Below, one piece after another: positions 16,239 to 24,691 of a DNA stretch of 25,079 nucleotides. How positions within the stretch are numbered: the stretch's first letter is position 1; each line of letters begins with the position of its first letter. Both the position numbers and the translations under genes were made by a program. The notes below the pieces were generated by a model. It worked only from the letters and a program-made list of their open reading frames with translations, did no database searches and was not told where the DNA came from. The DNA comes from JAITMY01 sp031549685 (GTDB taxonomy: Bacteria > Bacteroidota > Bacteroidia > Bacteroidales > UBA932): contig JAVBPG010000028.1 in NCBI GenBank assembly GCA_031549685.1, forward strand, positions 1-25,079, in the 5' to 3' direction.

Positions 16239-17291
16239 CTACAGCACCTTGACCCACGCCTCTCCGCCGGCCGGCTCCGCTAAATACCCTACTTCGAATA
16301 GCGGCGTTCCGGTTTTTGAAGCGGCGCTTTTCAAAGCATTCACGGCGCCTGGCTCCACGGCCACCAGCAAGCCACCGCTGGTTTGCGGATCGCACAGCAG
16401 GGCTTTTACCTTTTCTTCGTTTTCGCCCGCAACGCAAATAGCAGCCTTGCTGCCGTAGCTGCTCCAGTTGCGCGTGGTGCCGCCGGGCATGCACTGCTGC
16501 TCAACGTAGCTGTCAACGCCCGGAATACGCGGCAACTTATCGTACTCCAGCACCATTTGCACGCCGCTGCCCTCGGCCATTTCAATGGCGTGGCCAAGCA
16601 GCCCGAATCCCGTTACGTCGGTCAGGGCGCGCACGCCGTCCAACTCCGCAAAGTCGCTTCCCGCCAGGTTGAGCGTGGTCATCAGGCGCACCGCCTCGGC
16701 GGCATCGGCAGGCTTTACCACGCCCCGCTTTTCGGCAGTAGTAACAAGCCCTATGCCAAGTGGTTTTGTGAGGAATATTTTACATCCGGGCTGCGCCGAA
16801 TTATTTTTCTTAACCTGCCCGCTCTTCACAATTCCCGTAACCGCAAGGCCGAATATGGGCGTGCCGATGTTGATGCTGTGCCCTCCGGCCAGCGGAATTT
16901 TCGCGGCAGCGCACACCTCACGAGCGCCCTCCACCACCTCGCGCGCCAGCTCGGCAGGCAGCTTATCCAGCGGCCAGCCAAGTATGGCAATGGCCATGAT
17001 GGGCCTACCGCCCATGGCATAGACATCGCTGATGGCGTTGGTGGCGGCAATGCGACCGAAGTCGCGCGCATTGTCCACTATGGGGGTAAAAAAATCGGTG
17101 GTGCTTATCACCGCCTGGCCGTTGCCAATGTCGTACACCGCGGCGTCGTCCTTGCTTTCGTTGCCCACCAGGAGCTCGGCAAAGCTCATTGGCTCGCCTT
17201 CACACTTAAGAATTACCTCCAGCTCCTTAGGCGCTATTTTACATCCGCAGCCCGCGCCGGGGCTGAATTGGGTTAAACGTATTTGCTCCAT
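16239..17291 (-). CDS. selD: Selenide, water dikinase (selenophosphate synthetase), Cys form
   Basis: 350 residues. It makes selenophosphate from selenide and ATP. The N-terminus reads IRLTQFSPGAGCGCKIAPKE: Cys15 and Lys18 match the catalytic Cys17 and Lys20 of E. coli SelD, so this is the cysteine and not the selenocysteine form. ATP/metal segments DDAAVYDIGNGQAVISTTDF, AGGHSINIGTPIFG and DVTGFGLLGHA are present, and DPQTSGGLLVAV near the C-terminus is typical. It lies 123 bases after mnmH on the same strand. As no selA, selB or selenocysteine tRNA is in view, its local partner is MnmH. An inverted repeat occupies the spacer just before its start. Confidence 0.97.
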   Translation of the reverse strand: MEQIRLTQFSPGAGCGCKIAPKELEVILKCEGEPMSFAELLVGNESKDDAAVYDIGNGQAVISTTDFFTPIVDNARDFGRIAATNAISDVYAMGGRPIMAIAILGWPLDKLPAELAREVVEGAREVCAAAKIPLAGGHSINIGTPIFGLAVTGIVKSGQVKKNNSAQPGCKIFLTKPLGIGLVTTAEKRGVVKPADAAEAVRLMTTLNLAGSDFAELDGVRALTDVTGFGLLGHAIEMAEGSGVQMVLEYDKLPRIPGVDSYVEQQCMPGGTTRNWSSYGSKAAICVAGENEEKVKALLCDPQTSGGLLVAVEPGAVNALKSAASKTGTPLFEVGYLAEPAGGEAWVKVL

Positions 17292-17293
17292 CA

Positions 17294-17400
17294 GTTTGAA
17301 TTGTTTTATGCTTCGCGCTTAAAAGTTTTATGCTTGCGTGTTTGACCATTGTTTGAAATTGTTGTTTAAACGCGCGAAGCGCTTCAAACAATTATGAAAC
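17294..17400. repeat. Imperfect inverted repeat with internal direct repeats between mnmH and selD
   Basis: Left arm 17294-17323 and right arm 17365-17400 are inverted copies with small gaps; shared blocks include ATTGTTT/AAACAAT and GCTTCGCG/CGCGAAGC. The 41-base loop and left arm also hold direct near-repeats of TTTTATGCTT and GTTTGAAATTGTT. The right arm contains the perfect palindrome GAAGCGCTTC. In the mRNA this would form a long hairpin ending three bases before the selD ATG. Confidence 0.7.
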
Positions 17401-17414
17401 TATCTTAAACCATC

Positions 17415-18428
17415 TCAAACTCTACTTACAATCATTTTTGCAATATCCTCCACGTTAGCACCCTCGGGCACCTCAATGCGCGTTACGCTTTCGGGCCTGC
17501 GCGCCGAGATTTGAAAGCCGTAGGCCTTGTCGTAGTAGTCCAGCATAATTTTGGTTACCTGCGCCAGGTCGCCGGCAGCGCACAGCTCCAGCGCCTGCCT
17601 GCACCTATCGTAGCCCAGGCGCTTTTCTATTTTTTTTATTGATTCGGCCAAAAGCGTCCGGTCAAACCCGCCGTACTCCACCAGCAACCGCTTTACGCGC
17701 GCCTGCTGCGGCACCACCACCTGCGTGGTTCCGGCCCGCTTCATTTGCTCAAAAAACGCGGGCGGTATTTGATTTTTTCCAACGTTTACGCTCTCATCCT
17801 CGAGCCACACAACTTGGCTTTTATCCGCTTTTTGCAGCTCGGCAAAGAGCTTATTTTCGAAGTGCTCGGTGCTGGGCTGCAGCTGTTGTCCCAGCGCGCC
17901 AAACGCCGAGCCCTTATGGTGTGCCAGGGCCTCAAGGTCGATGACCTGCTGCCCTAACTTTTTCAGCTCCGCAAGAATTTCGGTTTTCCCGCTGCCCGTG
18001 TAGCCACTCAGGATGCGCAGCTCGCGCGGCAGCTCCATTTCGCTCAGCACCGCGCGGCGAAAGGCTTTGTAGCCACCTTCGAGCAGCATGCACTTTTTGC
18101 CCACGGTCTCAAAGAGCCAGGCCATGGATTGGCTACGCATGCCGCCACGCCAGCAGTGTACCAGCATTTGCTCCGATTTTATCTTCAGAACCTCCTCGCA
18201 GATCGCGCGCATCTTGGGGCCGACAAAACCCAAACCTTGTAGCACGGCCGGCTCACGCCCCACCTGCACGTAGGTTGTCCCCATGGCGGCGCGCTCCTCG
18301 TCGCTGAACAGGGGAATGTTTACCGCACCCGGAATATGCCCCTGACGAAACTCGCCCGGCGAGCGAACGTCAACCACAGGCAGGGCCTGCGCTTGATGTA
18401 AAAAATCGGCTATATCTACACTATGCAT
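17415..18428 (-). CDS. mnmH: tRNA 2-selenouridine(34) synthase (SelU)
   Basis: 337 residues from the chosen ATG. It replaces the sulfur of 2-thiouridine at wobble position 34 of tRNAs for Lys, Glu and Gln with selenium, through a geranylated intermediate, using selenophosphate. An N-terminal rhodanese domain (PVVDVRSPGEFRQGHIPGA, catalytic Cys92 in VHCWRGGMRSQS) is followed by a P-loop ATPase-like domain with Walker A SGYTGSGKT at 141-149. The frame extends to a TTG at 18476, but the ATG at 18428 (MHSVDIADFL) fits the family start best. With selD directly downstream it forms the tRNA-selenation module. An imperfect -7 (AATATTTG) lies about 20 bases upstream. Confidence 0.94.
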   Translation of the reverse strand: MHSVDIADFLHQAQALPVVDVRSPGEFRQGHIPGAVNIPLFSDEERAAMGTTYVQVGREPAVLQGLGFVGPKMRAICEEVLKIKSEQMLVHCWRGGMRSQSMAWLFETVGKKCMLLEGGYKAFRRAVLSEMELPRELRILSGYTGSGKTEILAELKKLGQQVIDLEALAHHKGSAFGALGQQLQPSTEHFENKLFAELQKADKSQVVWLEDESVNVGKNQIPPAFFEQMKRAGTTQVVVPQQARVKRLLVEYGGFDRTLLAESIKKIEKRLGYDRCRQALELCAAGDLAQVTKIMLDYYDKAYGFQISARRPESVTRIEVPEGANVEDIAKMIVSRV

Positions 18429-18538
18429 TAATGTAAGAGGATGGCAAAACAAATATTGCACGCAACATTGTGGCAACAGTTTAAAATACGACTACCACAT
18501 ATCGCACGTAAGGTGCAGCACAAAAAGAAACTAGTTGA

Positions 18539-19246
18539 TTAGTTTAACTTCTTCATCAATTCTACAATCTGCTTATCACTCAATTCTCCTTTGTAGATCG
18601 TAAAATTTCGCAATAAGCCATCAAAATATCTCTCCAACGCCCAATTATAGCAAGTGCCTATTTTTAATTTTTGAGCATCTATCTTCAATGTAACTTCTCG
18701 ATAGCTTGCAGTTCGAAGTTTCCCATCAACGAAAACCAAGAATCCTCCATCCGATGCCCTCTTAACGCATGCAACAGTATGCCAATCTCCACAAATTTCA
18801 GCATCTGGCATAATCGTTCTTAGGCCATGAGCACAGTATGACGGATTAAAGCCCCAGTAACCTTGATCAACTTGAAAACTGAAACCATTATGGTAGGCAT
18901 GTTGCTTATCAAATATTGTGGGATAGTAGCTGGTTTGAATGGAATCTCCTTTTACATAAAACATAATGGCAAACGACTGCCAAGTGCTGTCAATATTAAA
19001 AGGAGTATTTAGTCCATAATTCGCCAAATATTCACCACAGCGCAAGACCTTGTACTTGCCGTATGTTTCAAACATTGGCCGACTTCCAGGAACCTCTAAA
19101 TCTCTCTGATTACCAGAATAATCCATCACATCGCCATTGAATGGGTAATACGCATAAGGCTTAATTTGTTTCTGTGCACCACTATTTTGTGCTGATAACA
19201 AAGTGCTACCAAGTAGCAACACGATCATTGTAATAAATGTTCTCAT
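18539..19246 (-). CDS. Secreted LamG/concanavalin-A-like domain protein
   Basis: 235 residues with a Sec signal peptide (about 1-19, cut after LLSA). The rest fits one LamG-like jelly-roll domain: AYYPFNGDVMDYSGNQRDLEVPG at the start is the typical opening, and GDWHTVACVKRASDGGFLVFVDGKLR with YFDGLLRNFTIYKGELSDKQIVELMK is the typical ending. Such domains bind glycans or peptides; there is no enzyme motif. Not a lipoprotein: no lipobox. Base composition is visibly AT-richer than the flanking genes, and it has none of their GC-rich codons, which suggests separate acquisition or weak expression. It stands alone, 110 bases from mnmH and 87 from the FAD enzyme. Confidence 0.85.
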   Translation of the reverse strand: MRTFITMIVLLLGSTLLSAQNSGAQKQIKPYAYYPFNGDVMDYSGNQRDLEVPGSRPMFETYGKYKVLRCGEYLANYGLNTPFNIDSTWQSFAIMFYVKGDSIQTSYYPTIFDKQHAYHNGFSFQVDQGYWGFNPSYCAHGLRTIMPDAEICGDWHTVACVKRASDGGFLVFVDGKLRTASYREVTLKIDAQKLKIGTCYNWALERYFDGLLRNFTIYKGELSDKQIVELMKKLN

Positions 19247-19333
19247 GCTTTATAAAGTATAAAAAAACTATTTAGAATTAGCAAGGCACGTACAATAAAG
19301 ATCTATAACATATTACAAATATAGCACTTTTAG

Positions 19334-20899
19334 CTAGCAACGCCGTATTTCTGCTATCTTTTCGGCGCAATTAATTCCATCAATTGCGGATGACGTAATG
19401 CCTCCAGCGTAGCCCGCGCCCTCGCCGCAGGGGTACAAATTCTTCAGCTGCACATGCTGCAAACTTTCAGCATCGCGCGGTATGCGCACCGGCGACGAAG
19501 TGCGCGACTCCACCGCCAGCACGTTGGCCTCGGCGGTAAGGTAGCCCTTCATTTTGGTATCGAAAACCTTAAATGCCTGCCGCAGGCTTTTTGCCACAAA
19601 GTGCGGCAGCAGCTCGTGCAGCGGCGCCGATGTAACCCCCGGAATGTAGGAGCATTTATTGAGCGAGGCGGAGATTTTTCCGCTTACAAAATCCGTCAAA
19701 CGCTGCGCAGGAGCCACCTGCGATCCACCCCCTGCAACACACATGGCACGTTCTATATCTTGTTGAAAATGTAATCCGGCTAATGCTCCATATTTTGCGT
19801 AGACAGAAATATCCTCCAAGTTAACCTGCGCCACAACCCCCGAGTTGGCAAACGGCGAGCTGCGCTGCGAGTTCGACATGCCGTTTACCACTAAGTGCCC
19901 CTGCGCGGTTGCGGCCGGCACAATGTGACCGCCGGGGCACATGCAAAACGAGAACACGCCCCTGTTTTCCACCTGCGCCACCAGGCTGTACGAGGCAGCG
20001 GGCAGCAAGGGCAAGTAGCTTGTACCGTGGTACTGAATTTCGTTGATCAGCAGCTGCGGGTGCTCGGCGCGCACGCCAAGGGCAAAAGGTTTGGCCTGCA
20101 GCTCCCACTTTTTTCGAGCAAAGAGCTCGTAAATATCGTGCGCCGAGTGTCCTGTGGCAAGTATTATGGCAGCGCCCTCGTAGCGGTTGCCCCGTTCGTC
20201 CGTTACGCCTTTTACAGTGCCGTTTTCTACAATAAAATCCGTAACTTTCGTATCGAAAAAGTATTGCCCGCCGCAATCCTCAATGGTTTTGCGCATGGCA
20301 GCAATAACGTGCGGCAGCTTATCGGTACCAATGTGGGCATGGGCATCAATCAGGATATCGGGGTTGGCGCCGTGCAGCACCAGCTGCTGCAACACCCCGG
20401 CAATGCTGCCGCGCTTGTTGGAGCGGGTGTACAGCTTTCCATCGGAGTAGGTTCCCGCGCCCCCCTCGCCAAAGCACCAGTTGCTGTTGGGGTTTACCAC
20501 ATGCTCGCGCGTGAGGCGGGCAATGTCGTGCTTGCGCTCCTTCACATTCTTTCCCCGCTCAATAATAATGGGGCGCAGCCCTTTCTCCAGCAGCTTGAGC
20601 GCAGCAAAAAGGCCGGCAGGGCCTGCGCCCACAACCACAACGGGCGTTTTTCCGGCAACATTTTTATAGCCAAAATGAATTGCCTTTTGCTCGGGAACCG
20701 GCCCTTCGTACGCCTCGAGCCGGAGCAAATATTGCGGCCGGCCACGGCGCGCATCGATGGAGCGGCGAAGAACCTTTACAGCGCTCAGCTCGTCCCCGTG
20801 CAGCATGAGCGCCTGCGCGGCAGCCTGCTTTAGCTGCTGCGGATTGGCGGCCACCTCTGGCGGCACCGCAAGGTCAATGGTATGGATTGCCGATTTCAA
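19334..20899 (-). CDS. FAD-dependent oxidoreductase (COG2509-type dehydrogenase)
   Basis: 521 residues. An N-terminal domain of about 80 residues (VLRRSIDARRGRPQYLLRLE) precedes the dinucleotide fold VVVVGAGPAGLFAALKLLEKG (Gly91-x-Gly93-x-x-Gly96) and IIIERG. The segments FGEGGAGTYSDGKLYTR, ILATGHSAHDIYELF and the C-terminal LYPCGEGAGYAGGITSSAIDG are typical of this conserved but poorly studied flavoprotein family. Cytoplasmic; substrate unknown. The start is a TTG: an in-frame stop lies two codons upstream and a -7 element (20918-20925) would give a leader of about ten bases, so no upstream ATG is possible. It is divergent from the NigD-like gene. Confidence 0.9.
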   Translation of the reverse strand: MKSAIHTIDLAVPPEVAANPQQLKQAAAQALMLHGDELSAVKVLRRSIDARRGRPQYLLRLEAYEGPVPEQKAIHFGYKNVAGKTPVVVVGAGPAGLFAALKLLEKGLRPIIIERGKNVKERKHDIARLTREHVVNPNSNWCFGEGGAGTYSDGKLYTRSNKRGSIAGVLQQLVLHGANPDILIDAHAHIGTDKLPHVIAAMRKTIEDCGGQYFFDTKVTDFIVENGTVKGVTDERGNRYEGAAIILATGHSAHDIYELFARKKWELQAKPFALGVRAEHPQLLINEIQYHGTSYLPLLPAASYSLVAQVENRGVFSFCMCPGGHIVPAATAQGHLVVNGMSNSQRSSPFANSGVVAQVNLEDISVYAKYGALAGLHFQQDIERAMCVAGGGSQVAPAQRLTDFVSGKISASLNKCSYIPGVTSAPLHELLPHFVAKSLRQAFKVFDTKMKGYLTAEANVLAVESRTSSPVRIPRDAESLQHVQLKNLYPCGEGAGYAGGITSSAIDGINCAEKIAEIRRC

Positions 20900-20917
20900 G
20901 CTTTACTTTTTGCCCTG

Positions 20918-20925
20918 CAAATTTA
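20918..20925 (-). promoter_or_regulatory. Candidate -7 element for the FAD oxidoreductase
   Basis: Reverse strand TAAATTTG, full match to TAnnTTTG, 18 bases before the TTG start. A possible TTTG (complement at 20941-20944) lies 15 bases upstream, a little close. Confidence 0.5.
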
Positions 20926-20984
20926 ATCATTCTATTTCAGCAAAAAATAACACTGCAAAAAACACCAAACACGCAGGCTTGCGC

Positions 20985-20992
20985 TATATTTG
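20985..20992 (+). promoter_or_regulatory. Candidate -7 element for the NigD-like lipoprotein gene
   Basis: TATATTTG, full match to TAnnTTTG, 22 bases before the ATG at 21015. It supports that ATG over upstream in-frame starts inside the divergent gene. Confidence 0.55.
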
Positions 20993-21014
20993 TCGGAGAA
21001 AAAATTATTACGCC

Positions 21015-21677
21015 ATGAAGAAGCTGAACAAATACTGGTGGATTGCGGCTATAAGCGCGCTCCTTTTTTTGCCCTCGTGCCTGGATGACACGCCCGCGCC
21101 GCTGCGCCTTTCGGTGCTCGGCAAAACCCAATGCAACCCGCAGGACAGCACCATTTGGTGGTTTATGGCTGACGACTCCACCACCTTTGTGTACGATGGC
21201 GTTGCCCCGTTTACGCCGTACAAAAATTGGCGCTCCATTGCCTACATGGAGCTGCTGGATGGCAAAGCAAAGCCGGGTTACGACTACGTGGTAAACTTTG
21301 TGGATGTGGTGGGCGTTCTTACCAACCCCGTTACGGCCACCAACCTGGTACACATTGATACAAGCACCAGCGATGATATAGCTGTTAGAAATGCTTTTGT
21401 ATCGCTGCAATACCTCAACCTCTACATAACCGTTAAAGGCTACAGCGGCGCGCTGCACAAGTTTTACCTGCTGCGCGATTCGCTGCAAACAACGGAGCCC
21501 ATCAAGCTCAACCTACTGCACTACAAAGGAAAGGATGCCGAGATTGAAAATATTACAGGAACCATTTCGTTTGACCTCGAAACGCTGGCCGAGCGCAGCA
21601 CGCAGGATAGCGTAAGAATTCAGTTGCTGGTGCCCAGCGGGGATTCGGCAAACTTCATCTACCGGTTTAAGAAGTAA
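21015..21677 (+). CDS. NigD-like lipoprotein
   Basis: 220 residues from the ATG at 21015. The signal peptide ends in lipobox LPSC (Cys22), followed by LDD, so surface or outer-membrane location is likely. The mature protein has an N-terminal small beta domain (LRLSVLGKTQCNP to YMELLDGKAKPGYDYVVNFVDV) and a C-terminal beta sandwich (YLNLYITVKGYSGALHKFYLL, FDLETLAERSTQDSVRIQLLV), matching the two-domain NigD-like proteins of Bacteroidales, whose role is unknown. The open frame reaches back to 20757, but that part lies antisense inside the FAD gene and before the promoter. It ends convergently with the beta-galactosidase at a complex terminator. Confidence 0.8.
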   Translation: MKKLNKYWWIAAISALLFLPSCLDDTPAPLRLSVLGKTQCNPQDSTIWWFMADDSTTFVYDGVAPFTPYKNWRSIAYMELLDGKAKPGYDYVVNFVDVVGVLTNPVTATNLVHIDTSTSDDIAVRNAFVSLQYLNLYITVKGYSGALHKFYLLRDSLQTTEPIKLNLLHYKGKDAEIENITGTISFDLETLAERSTQDSVRIQLLVPSGDSANFIYRFKK

Positions 21678-21679
21678 GG

Positions 21680-21842
21680 AAGAGGCCGCTCAAAAAAATG
21701 TCATCCCGTACTCACGAATAAATTCGGGGTAAACTTTGACACGGAATCTCCCACTAAGGGGTATGTACTTTTTGGAGATTGCGGGTCAAGCCCGCAATGA
21801 CAAATTCCTCACAAAAGGACTTTTTGAGCGGCCTCTTTTTTT
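21680..21842 (+). terminator. Terminator stem with a 124-base loop, after the NigD-like gene
   Basis: Perfect 17-bp arms 21680-21696 and 21821-21837, followed by a T run that includes part of the convergent gene's stop codon. Normal terminators have loops of a few bases; here the loop holds a separate palindromic element (21699-21802). The arms therefore look like a terminator split by an insertion. Confidence 0.65.
21699..21802. repeat. Compound palindromic intergenic element inside the terminator loop
   Basis: The ends are inverted (TGTCAT at 21699-21704, ATGACA at 21797-21802) and an inner inverted pair is AATCTCC (21745-21751) with GGAGATT (21774-21780). The right half contains the perfect hairpin ATTGCGGG/CCCGCAAT. 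Read on the reverse strand, the right half resembles the TGTCATTGCGGG...CAATCTCC type of dispersed intergenic repeats seen in many bacterial genomes. Confidence 0.6.
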
Positions 21843-24666
21843 ACCTGAAGTCAAACCACAAATCCATCTTCACACCCTCATCGCCTTTTTTGATGCGAAT
21901 GCTGCCGGGCTGGCTCCTGGGGCCCTGCTGCGATATGGGCTTAAAGCAGCGCATGCCGGCAATTTCGTAAAGGAATGAAATGTCGCCCCCGGGGAATTTC
22001 GGGTTCGCCTCAATGTTGGATTTGTTATCCGTTGGATCCGCGGGCGTGTACACGCGCATAAACACGCCATCGCTCCCGCTGTACACGGTAAACGGCGACT
22101 CGGTGGTGTTGAACTTGCCCCAGTAAACGTTGCCGTGGTAGCCCTTAAACTCGGGGTAAACCAGGTTGGCAAAATCGGCGCCGGTAATGGTGTTGTTGTA
22201 GTCCTTGCTCCACACGCCGAAGTTGGCGCCACGTATGCGGTTGCGCCACACGCGGTAAGGACCGCGGCCAAACCACTCCATGCTTTTTACGTTTTGCTCG
22301 GGGTACGAAAACGTGAAGCCGAAGTTGGTAATCTGATCCTCAAAAACAGCCTCGTCAAAACCCTGACCGGCGTTGGATTTGTTAAGGGTAACGGCACTCA
22401 TTTTAATCATTCCGTCAGGCGTCATGCGCCACTGAATGGAATCGACCGCCCCCAGGTAGAATACAGTAAAAATAGCATCGTTACCCTCGGTGCGAGTTTG
22501 TACGTTTTTTAAACGCGCCTTCATACCCACAGGAATTGGACCATTACTGAATGACACCACTCCCTTGCTGTTTTTTACCTCAGCAATTAAGCCATCGGCA
22601 GCGTTGAAGCTAACAGTTACGCTATTTGTCGAAAGGCTTACTTTCCCATCGCCCGTTTCAAGCTGTGCTTTTCCACCTTGCTTTAAATTTTTCATTTGCC
22701 GTTGAGCGTAATCTGCCGCATAGCGAATGGTCCACGTCCAGGTGCAAATTTCATCGCCGCTTTTATCCCACGCTTTTAGCTCTAAAATATCACCGTCGAA
22801 AAAGTTGGCGGGCATTTGCATCTTGGCCTTGCCCGTTTCGCGCGGGTCAATGGCGGGCAGCGCCACCACCCCCGAGGCAAGTACCTGCTGCACACCTTGT
22901 ACAAGCGGCGAGGGAGCGGTAAGCACGCGATACTCCATGCGGCAGGTGCCGAGGTTGGTAAAAAGGTAATCGTTGCGCACCATAAATTCGCCCCGGAACG
23001 AGGGTGTGATGTACAGCGGCTGGAATTGTACGGGCGCCCAGATGTCGCGCACGGCGTAGTAGCTTCCCTCCTTTTCGCGGTAGGGGCCAAGAATACCATC
23101 GGCGCCGTTGGATCCGTCGGCGTCGAGCATGCCGCCCTTGTCAACGCGCTTCACGGCGTTGTCGGAAAAATCCCACATGAAGCCTCCCGCAAAAAGCGGA
23201 TGCTCCACGTAGTGCGCCCAAAAATCCTCCAAGCCCGCGCCGTGCCCCTGGTCGTACATGCCGTGCTGTAACTCGGTGGGCATAAACACCTTGTAGCCGT
23301 TGATAAGGCGTGCCACCCCCGTAAGGTAGGTGGGATAGTGGTGCGTATCGAGCTCGTTAAAATCGGCCCAGGCGTGTATGACGTGGCGCTTTTGCGGATC
23401 GTAAAACGTAAAGAGCGTGTCGAGCTCGTGGTTGAATCCGCCCTCGTTGCCGTTGCTCCAAAGGATGAGCGAGGGGTGGTTGACATCACGCGTAACCAGC
23501 TCCTTCACGAGCATTGACCCCACCTTTGTGCCGTAAGCATTTTGCCATCCGGCCAGCTCCGATACTACAAAAATTCCGAGCGAATCGCAGGCCTCCATAA
23601 AGTGCTTATCGGGGGCGTAGTGAAATCGCACGGCGTTGATGTTCATTTCCTTTATCAGCTTGGCATCGGCCACGCTAATGGCGCGGTTGGTGGTGCGGCC
23701 GCCGTCGGGGTGAAAGGAGTGGCGGTTGATGCCCTTGAGCACCACCTTTACGCCGTTGACGTAAAGGCCGTCCTTGGGACGGAATTCAACGGTGCGGAAT
23801 CCAATTTTTTCGCTGTAAACGTGCACCGTTTTACCGTTTTTATCCAGCAGTTCCAGGCGCAGGTTGTACATGTTGGGCGCCTCGTTAGTCCACGGCTGCA
23901 CGTTGTCCCACTTAATATTCACGCTATGTTTGGTTCCTGTCGAATTAAGCGCCACCGTACGTTTCTCAAAATTTTGTCCGGCGTTTTTTACCGGGGAAAT
24001 AGAAACAGCAGCAGAGTAACCCTCTTTAATATCGGTGGTATAAATATCGGCGTAGAGCGAGCCGTCGGCCCCGGCATCAACGGCGATGCGCTCAATGTTC
24101 ACGGCGGGTTTGGCCTCGAGATACACGGGGCGGTAAATGCCGCCGAAGAGCCACCAGTCGGCCTTGCGCTCGGCGGCGTTGACCAATTTATCGGCCGACT
24201 CCTTGCTGACCTTTACCTCCAGCTCGTTCTTCCCTGCCTTAACTTTATCGGTAACGTCGTAGGCAAAGCGGTTGAAGGCGCCCCTGTGCGTTTCGCCCGC
24301 CAGCTTGCCGTTCAGCTTCACCTCGGTATCGGTCATCGAGCCCTCGAAAATAATGCTGACCTGCCGGCCCTTCCACTCCTTGGGAACAGTAAACGTGGTG
24401 CGGTAGGTGCCCACCTCCATCGGCGGATTTTTTACCTTTTTGTCCACGTACCAGCGGCCGTAGCAGTACTCGCCAAAGCCCTGCAGCTCCCACTGCGAGG
24501 GTACCTCAATCTGCGACCACTTTTTGCTGTTGGCGCCATCGCTGCAGTAGAACTGCCAGGTTTTGGTATCGCCAAGCCCCGTGCCCGAGAGGTAAAGGGT
24601 TTCGGTAGATTGGGCTGCCGCCGCCAAGGGCAGGAGCAGGGAAAGGAGGAGGATGTTTTTTTTCAT
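21841..24666 (-). CDS. Secreted beta-galactosidase, glycoside hydrolase family 2 (LacZ-like)
   Basis: 941 residues with a Sec signal peptide (about 1-18, AAAAQS). Domains in order: jelly-roll sugar-binding domain (about 55-185, GTYRTTFTVPKEWKGRQVSIIFEG), immunoglobulin-like domain (about 190-295), TIM barrel (about 296-560, starting FRPKDGLYVNGVKVVLKGINRH), a further beta domain, and the LacZ small-chain-like domain (about 690-940). Acid/base Glu408 in WSNGNEGG and nucleophile Glu465 in PTELQHG are present. It hydrolyses terminal beta-galactosides, probably in the periplasm; related specificities cannot be excluded. It has a clear own promoter and stands alone, with no SusC/SusD or regulator nearby. 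Confidence 0.95.
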   Translation of the reverse strand: MKKNILLLSLLLPLAAAAQSTETLYLSGTGLGDTKTWQFYCSDGANSKKWSQIEVPSQWELQGFGEYCYGRWYVDKKVKNPPMEVGTYRTTFTVPKEWKGRQVSIIFEGSMTDTEVKLNGKLAGETHRGAFNRFAYDVTDKVKAGKNELEVKVSKESADKLVNAAERKADWWLFGGIYRPVYLEAKPAVNIERIAVDAGADGSLYADIYTTDIKEGYSAAVSISPVKNAGQNFEKRTVALNSTGTKHSVNIKWDNVQPWTNEAPNMYNLRLELLDKNGKTVHVYSEKIGFRTVEFRPKDGLYVNGVKVVLKGINRHSFHPDGGRTTNRAISVADAKLIKEMNINAVRFHYAPDKHFMEACDSLGIFVVSELAGWQNAYGTKVGSMLVKELVTRDVNHPSLILWSNGNEGGFNHELDTLFTFYDPQKRHVIHAWADFNELDTHHYPTYLTGVARLINGYKVFMPTELQHGMYDQGHGAGLEDFWAHYVEHPLFAGGFMWDFSDNAVKRVDKGGMLDADGSNGADGILGPYREKEGSYYAVRDIWAPVQFQPLYITPSFRGEFMVRNDYLFTNLGTCRMEYRVLTAPSPLVQGVQQVLASGVVALPAIDPRETGKAKMQMPANFFDGDILELKAWDKSGDEICTWTWTIRYAADYAQRQMKNLKQGGKAQLETGDGKVSLSTNSVTVSFNAADGLIAEVKNSKGVVSFSNGPIPVGMKARLKNVQTRTEGNDAIFTVFYLGAVDSIQWRMTPDGMIKMSAVTLNKSNAGQGFDEAVFEDQITNFGFTFSYPEQNVKSMEWFGRGPYRVWRNRIRGANFGVWSKDYNNTITGADFANLVYPEFKGYHGNVYWGKFNTTESPFTVYSGSDGVFMRVYTPADPTDNKSNIEANPKFPGGDISFLYEIAGMRCFKPISQQGPRSQPGSIRIKKGDEGVKMDLWFDFR

Positions 24667-24691
24667 GTGCTACGCTCTATTTGCTTAACTG

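Noticed and set aside
16239..18428. Selenocysteine-coding gene in the selenium operon
   Set aside because: SelD has Cys at the catalytic position and no in-frame TGA with a following hairpin was seen inside a conserved frame.
20757..21014. N-terminal extension of the NigD-like gene
   Set aside because: It overlaps the 5' part of the divergent FAD gene and lies upstream of the -7 element; the lipoprotein signal starts at 21015.
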